Part shown: positions 11,380 through 14,166 of the stretch, in pieces | Layout of the letters: each line of letters starts with the position of its first letter | Numbering within the stretch: position 1 is the first letter of the stretch | Assembly (NCBI GenBank): GCA_964409985.1 | Contig: CAYPEZ010000023.1 | Coordinates: forward strand, 1-14,166 | Origin: CAYPEZ01 sp964409985 | Lineage (GTDB): Bacteria > Patescibacteriota > Minisyncoccia > Phycocordibacterales > UBA6899 | Reading direction: 5' to 3' | Length of the DNA: 14,166 bases | Notes under the pieces: model-generated | Told to the model about the DNA's origin: nothing | The model's input: the letters and a program-made list of their open reading frames with translations, nothing else | The model's database searches: none | Program-made: the position numbers and the translations under genes

Positions 11380-12015
11380 ATGACTGACACTACACACGAC
11401 ACTCAGAATAATGGGCAAGACAAAGCGGAAGCAGTGACCGTCAATGGCGCTGTTCTTCCTCCTGAGACAGCAGGGTCTACAGACAGAGCTCCAGAAGGAG
11501 GCGATCATCGCCGTGGAGGTCGTGGAGGCCGCGGAGGTAAGGGTGGTCGCGGAGGTCGCGAAGGAAAACCTCGCGAGCGTGTGAAGAGTGAATTCGATCA
11601 GAAGTCTATTAATGTTCGTCGCGTGGCTCGTGTGGTTGCCGGTGGTCGCCGCTTTTCATTCTCAGTTGCAATGGTGATCGGAGATCGTAAGGGGCGCGTT
11701 GGTGTTGGCCTCGGAAAAGCAGGAGATATGTCGCTTGCTATGGATAAGGCACAAAAGAATGCTCGAAAGCACCTCATTACCGTGAAGCGCACAAAGACCA
11801 ATTCTATCTCTCATGAAGTTCATGCAAAAGATGCGTCAGCTCGTGTGAAGATCATGCCAGCACCAGGTCGCGGTCTTGTTGCGGGTTCCTCTGTCCGTAT
11901 TGTTCTTGAGCTTGCGGGAGTCACCGACGTGACATCAAAAGTGCTCTCTGGGTCAAAGAATGCCCTTAACATGGCTCGTGCAACAGCCAAGGCTCTTTCG
12001 ACACTCATGAAGTAA
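11380..12015 (+). CDS. rpsE: 30S ribosomal protein S5 with an RGG-rich N-terminal extension
   Basis: S5 guards decoding accuracy and lies at the mRNA entry site with S3 and S4. The product is 211 residues (E. coli 167). Residues 1 to about 70 are an added segment: an acidic/polar start, then RGGRGGRGGKGGRGGRE-like repeats at about 45-61. The core follows: SINVRRVARVVAGGRRFSF, the double-stranded RNA-binding fold VAMVIGDRKGRVGVGLGKA, and APGRGLVAGSSVRIVLELAG. The next gene is rplO after 14 bases; rpmD, which sits here in most bacteria, is absent. Confidence 0.97.
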   Translation: MTDTTHDTQNNGQDKAEAVTVNGAVLPPETAGSTDRAPEGGDHRRGGRGGRGGKGGRGGREGKPRERVKSEFDQKSINVRRVARVVAGGRRFSFSVAMVIGDRKGRVGVGLGKAGDMSLAMDKAQKNARKHLITVKRTKTNSISHEVHAKDASARVKIMPAPGRGLVAGSSVRIVLELAGVTDVTSKVLSGSKNALNMARATAKALSTLMK

Positions 12016-12029
12016 TTTAATTTCTACTT

Positions 12030-12500
12030 ATGCAGATCCATCAGCTTAAACCAAAGACCACTCGCTACAAGTACCCTCGTGTTGGGCGCGGTGGAAAGCG
12101 CGGCAAAACCGCAGGAAAGGGAACCAAGGGGCAGAAGGCTCGTGCAGGACGCAAGATGCGCCCAGAGCTTCGCGACATCATCAAGAAATTTCCAAAGGTC
12201 AGAGGATATCGCTTTAAGGCGATTTATTCTAAGCCCGCAGTCCTGAATGTTGGAGATCTTGCAGTTCTCTCATCAGGAACAGAGGTTAACCCATCAGTGC
12301 TTGTTGCAGCAAAGCTCGTCCGTCGGGAGCACGGAGCAATTCCAGAAGTAAAAATTCTTGGAGGAGGAGAACTCACTGTTGCTCTCAAGGTTACAGGATG
12401 CACAGTCTCCTCTTCTGCAAAGACAGCCATCGAAAAAGCAGGAGGCAGTGTGGTTTTAATCTCTACCAAGGTAGCAAAAACCGAGAAAGCCAAAAAGTAG
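12030..12500 (+). CDS. rplO: 50S ribosomal protein L15
   Basis: L15 is a late 50S assembly protein that threads an extended N-terminus through 23S rRNA. The product is 156 residues (family about 145). Marks are the Gly-rich basic start VGRGGKRGKTAGKGTKGQKAR, given here in part as GRGGKRGKTAGKGTKGQ, then PKVRGYRFK and the globular C-terminus with VKILGGGELTVALKV. The stop is TAG. The 12-base gap before secY contains no Shine-Dalgarno site. Confidence 0.97.
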   Translation: MQIHQLKPKTTRYKYPRVGRGGKRGKTAGKGTKGQKARAGRKMRPELRDIIKKFPKVRGYRFKAIYSKPAVLNVGDLAVLSSGTEVNPSVLVAAKLVRREHGAIPEVKILGGGELTVALKVTGCTVSSSAKTAIEKAGGSVVLISTKVAKTEKAKK

Positions 12501-12512
12501 TAGAATACGATC

Positions 12513-13787
12513 ATGAATACTTTTCTTCATAAGTTTCGCCTTCTTGCCACGGATCCCGTCTTAAGAAAGCGGGTACTTTTCCTCTTGGGAATTCTCGTTA
12601 TCTTTCGCGTTGCGGCAGCTATTGCTATTCCGGGTGTTGACCACGAAAAGCTTGCACAGTTTTTTTCTAATAATCAGTTTCTTGGACTTCTGAACGTCTT
12701 TTCAGGTTCAGGTCTATCAAACCTCTCTATTGTGATGCTTGGAGTTGGACCTTATATTACTGCTTCCATCATCATGCAGCTCCTTACGATGATGTTTCCT
12801 CGTCTCAAACAGATGTATCACGAAGAGGGGGAAGCAGGACGCAAGAAGTTCATGCAATACTCACGCTGGCTTACCCTCCCACTCGCGCTTCTTCAAGGGT
12901 ACGGACTTCTCGTACTCCTCTCTCGCCAGGGAGTGCTCGGAGATCTGACGGGGGCACAAATGATGCTCAATATCCTCATTGTGACCGCGGGGTCGATGAT
13001 GCTCATGTGGCTCGGAGAGCTTATTAGTGAGTTTGGTATTGGGAACGGTGTCTCAATCCTCATTTTCTCGGGTATTGTTGCTGCTATCCCTACGCGCCTT
13101 TCGCAGGCACTTTTTAGCTATACTGCTGCTGATATCCCGCTTTATCTCGGATTCCTTTTGGTAGGGATTGCGATTGTGTTTGGTGTCGTCACGATGACTG
13201 AAGCCGAGCGTCCAATTCCTGTGACGTACGCAAAGCGTGTGCGAGGAGGAAAGCTCTTTGGAGGAGTCTCTACGTACCTTCCTATCCGTCTCAATCAAGC
13301 AGGTGTGATTCCTATTATCTTTGCACTTTCGATCCTTCTCTTTCCACAAGTCCTCGCATCAATCTTCTCTGCTCTTGGCTCAGGGACGCTCACCTCGATC
13401 GCAACTTTCCTCACCAATGTGTTTAATCCATCGGGGTGGTTCTATGCGACGTTCTACTTCATCCTCGTATTTTTCTTCACCTACTTCTATACTGCAGTCA
13501 CCTTTGACCCAGACCAGCTCTCAAAGAATCTTCAGCAGGGTGGGGCATTTATCCCTGGAGTACGTCCGGGACAGGCGACGAGCGAGTACATTGCAAAGAT
13601 CCTTACTCGCACGACATTTGTCGGCGCAATCTTCCTCTCTGGTGTTGCCGTGCTTCCACTTATTATGCAGACAGTGACGGGGAATCAAGCTTTGGCCATT
13701 GGCGGAACCGCACTTCTCATTGTGGTTTCTGTGGTGCTGGATTTGGTCAAAAAGATTGACGCCCAGATCGCCATGCGCGAGTACTAA
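12513..13787 (+). CDS. secY: Protein translocase subunit SecY
   Basis: SecY is the channel subunit of the SecYEG translocon in the cytoplasmic membrane. The product is 424 residues (E. coli 443) with the expected ten hydrophobic helices. Marks are FLLGILVIFRVAAAIAIPG for helix 1, the plug region SGSGLSNLSIVMLGVGPYI given in part, GNGVSILIFSGIVA, the cytosolic loop EAERPIPVTYAKRVRGG, LPIRLNQAGVIPIIFA, and FDPDQLSKNLQQGGAFIPG. The C-terminal tail is short (QIAMREY). Unlike many bacteria, adk, map and infA do not follow on the same strand; a terminator closes the operon 40 bases on. Confidence 0.98.
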   Translation: MNTFLHKFRLLATDPVLRKRVLFLLGILVIFRVAAAIAIPGVDHEKLAQFFSNNQFLGLLNVFSGSGLSNLSIVMLGVGPYITASIIMQLLTMMFPRLKQMYHEEGEAGRKKFMQYSRWLTLPLALLQGYGLLVLLSRQGVLGDLTGAQMMLNILIVTAGSMMLMWLGELISEFGIGNGVSILIFSGIVAAIPTRLSQALFSYTAADIPLYLGFLLVGIAIVFGVVTMTEAERPIPVTYAKRVRGGKLFGGVSTYLPIRLNQAGVIPIIFALSILLFPQVLASIFSALGSGTLTSIATFLTNVFNPSGWFYATFYFILVFFFTYFYTAVTFDPDQLSKNLQQGGAFIPGVRPGQATSEYIAKILTRTTFVGAIFLSGVAVLPLIMQTVTGNQALAIGGTALLIVVSVVLDLVKKIDAQIAMREY

Positions 13788-13826
13788 ACGCCACATTCGG
13801 GACACTTCGTCGTTGAAGACTCCGGC

Positions 13827-13864
13827 AAGCCCTTAGCAGTAGCAACCTACAGCTAAGGGCTTTT
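13827..13864 (+). terminator. Rho-independent terminator after secY
   Basis: AAGCCCTTAGC (13827-13837) pairs perfectly with GCTAAGGGCTT (13852-13862) around a 14-base loop, followed by TTTT. The bottom strand lacks a T-run after the hairpin. The arms resemble the terminator at 9444-9471 (shared AAGCCCTT), hinting at a favoured terminator sequence in this genome. Confidence 0.85.
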
Positions 13865-13942
13865 CCTCATTTTCGCCTCGAACTGTCCTCGAATCTGACG
13901 GTTTAGTGAATGTTGGGTCGTGTTAAATGGGGTCAGCCACCT
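13865..13942. other. Intergenic stretch with short repeats, no gene
   Basis: No ORF with credible features lies here. It contains CTCGA-type repeats (CCTCGAACTGTCCTCGAA) and GGGGTCAGCCACC (13929-13941). GGGGTCAG-type ends are familiar from remnants of IS200-like or REP-type transposase elements, but a single short match is weak evidence. Confidence 0.25.
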
Positions 13943-14166
13943 TTATTCTCCAAGCGCACTGTTGATTTCTTGATTTTGTAGGTTCATCTTTTGTTGGAGG
14001 GCTTTGGCTGTGTCGATGTTTTTGTTTGCTGCTTCTATGGCGGTCACCTCCTGGGACTCTATTGCTCCTTCTTCTGAGACGATGGGCGAGGGGCTGTCTG
14101 TGAAGTACATTTTGGTAACGATAAGAATAAGGAATGCACTCCCTATGAGAAGGAGAAGTAAGAGCC
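13943..14166 (-). CDS. Membrane-anchored protein, C-terminal part (start off window)
   Basis: The bottom-strand frame is open from the right edge to TAA at 13943-13945, giving 73 or so visible residues. It begins with a hydrophobic stretch LLLLLIGSAFLILIVTK, which looks like a membrane helix or an uncleaved signal anchor, followed by an acidic, Ala/Gln/Asn-rich helical tail (for example ESQEVTAIEAANKNIDTA and ALQQKMNLQNQEINSALGE) that could form a coiled coil. An internal ATG lies just after the helix, but starting there would discard a typical membrane segment, so I treat the gene as cut by the edge. I do not recognise the family. It runs toward secY. Confidence 0.65.
   Translation of the reverse strand, partial: LLLLLLIGSAFLILIVTKMYFTDSPSPIVSEEGAIESQEVTAIEAANKNIDTAKALQQKMNLQNQEINSALGE

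Noticed and set aside
1..14166. CRISPR arrays, tRNA or rRNA genes, full insertion sequences
   Set aside because: No regularly spaced repeats, no cloverleaf-like sequence, no rRNA motif and no transposase were found on either strand.

Overview
This window is a ribosomal-protein gene region (equivalent to the S10-spc-alpha gene string) from a bacterium that looks like a member of the Candidate Phyla Radiation (Patescibacteria), most likely a Parcubacteria-type lineage. The reasons are: rpmD (L30) is missing between rpsE and rplO, as is usual in that group; the ribosomal genes almost all start without a Shine-Dalgarno site, a few bases after the previous TAA; and several ribosomal proteins carry low-complexity Lys/Ala or Arg/Gly tails. 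UGA acts as a stop in one short gene and never appears in frame elsewhere, so this is not one of the UGA=Gly lineages. The lineage call is inference; no 16S gene is present.

Layout: (1) 1-2138, the end of the first block: rplD (cut by the left edge), rplW, a 126-bp imperfect palindrome, rplB, then a strong terminator. (2) 2139-2506, a stand-alone transcription unit with a sigma-70-like promoter, about 330 nt of highly structured RNA and a terminator; I do not recognise the RNA. (3) 2505-3660, bottom strand: a 21-residue Lys-rich ORF and queA (queuosine synthesis). (4) A divergent promoter region, then 3836-7621 top strand: rpsS-rplV-rpsC-rplP-rpmC-rpsQ-rplN-rplX-rplE, closed by a terminator. 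(5) 7622-9700, an accessory island between rplE and rpsN, two genes that normally sit together. It holds a six-helix membrane protein with three copies of an H-x6-M-x2-M helix motif (bottom), an unrecognised 199-residue protein (bottom), a membrane-anchored His/Met-rich small protein (top) and a 46-residue Gly/Ser/Thr-rich ORF (bottom), with its own terminators. (6) 9715-13864, a new promoter and structured leader, then rpsN-rpsH-rplF-rplR-rpsE-rplO-secY and a terminator. (7) The right edge cuts a bottom-strand gene for a membrane-anchored coiled-coil-like protein.

The ribosomal genes together build the 50S and 30S subunits, and secY provides the membrane channel for secretion. The main points of interest are the unidentified structured RNA, the His/Met-rich (possibly copper-handling) island that splits the ribosomal operon, the tiny Gly-rich ORF beside it, and the long palindrome between rplW and rplB. 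All three bottom-strand island genes have good Shine-Dalgarno sites while nearly all the ribosomal genes lack one, so the island uses a different initiation style.
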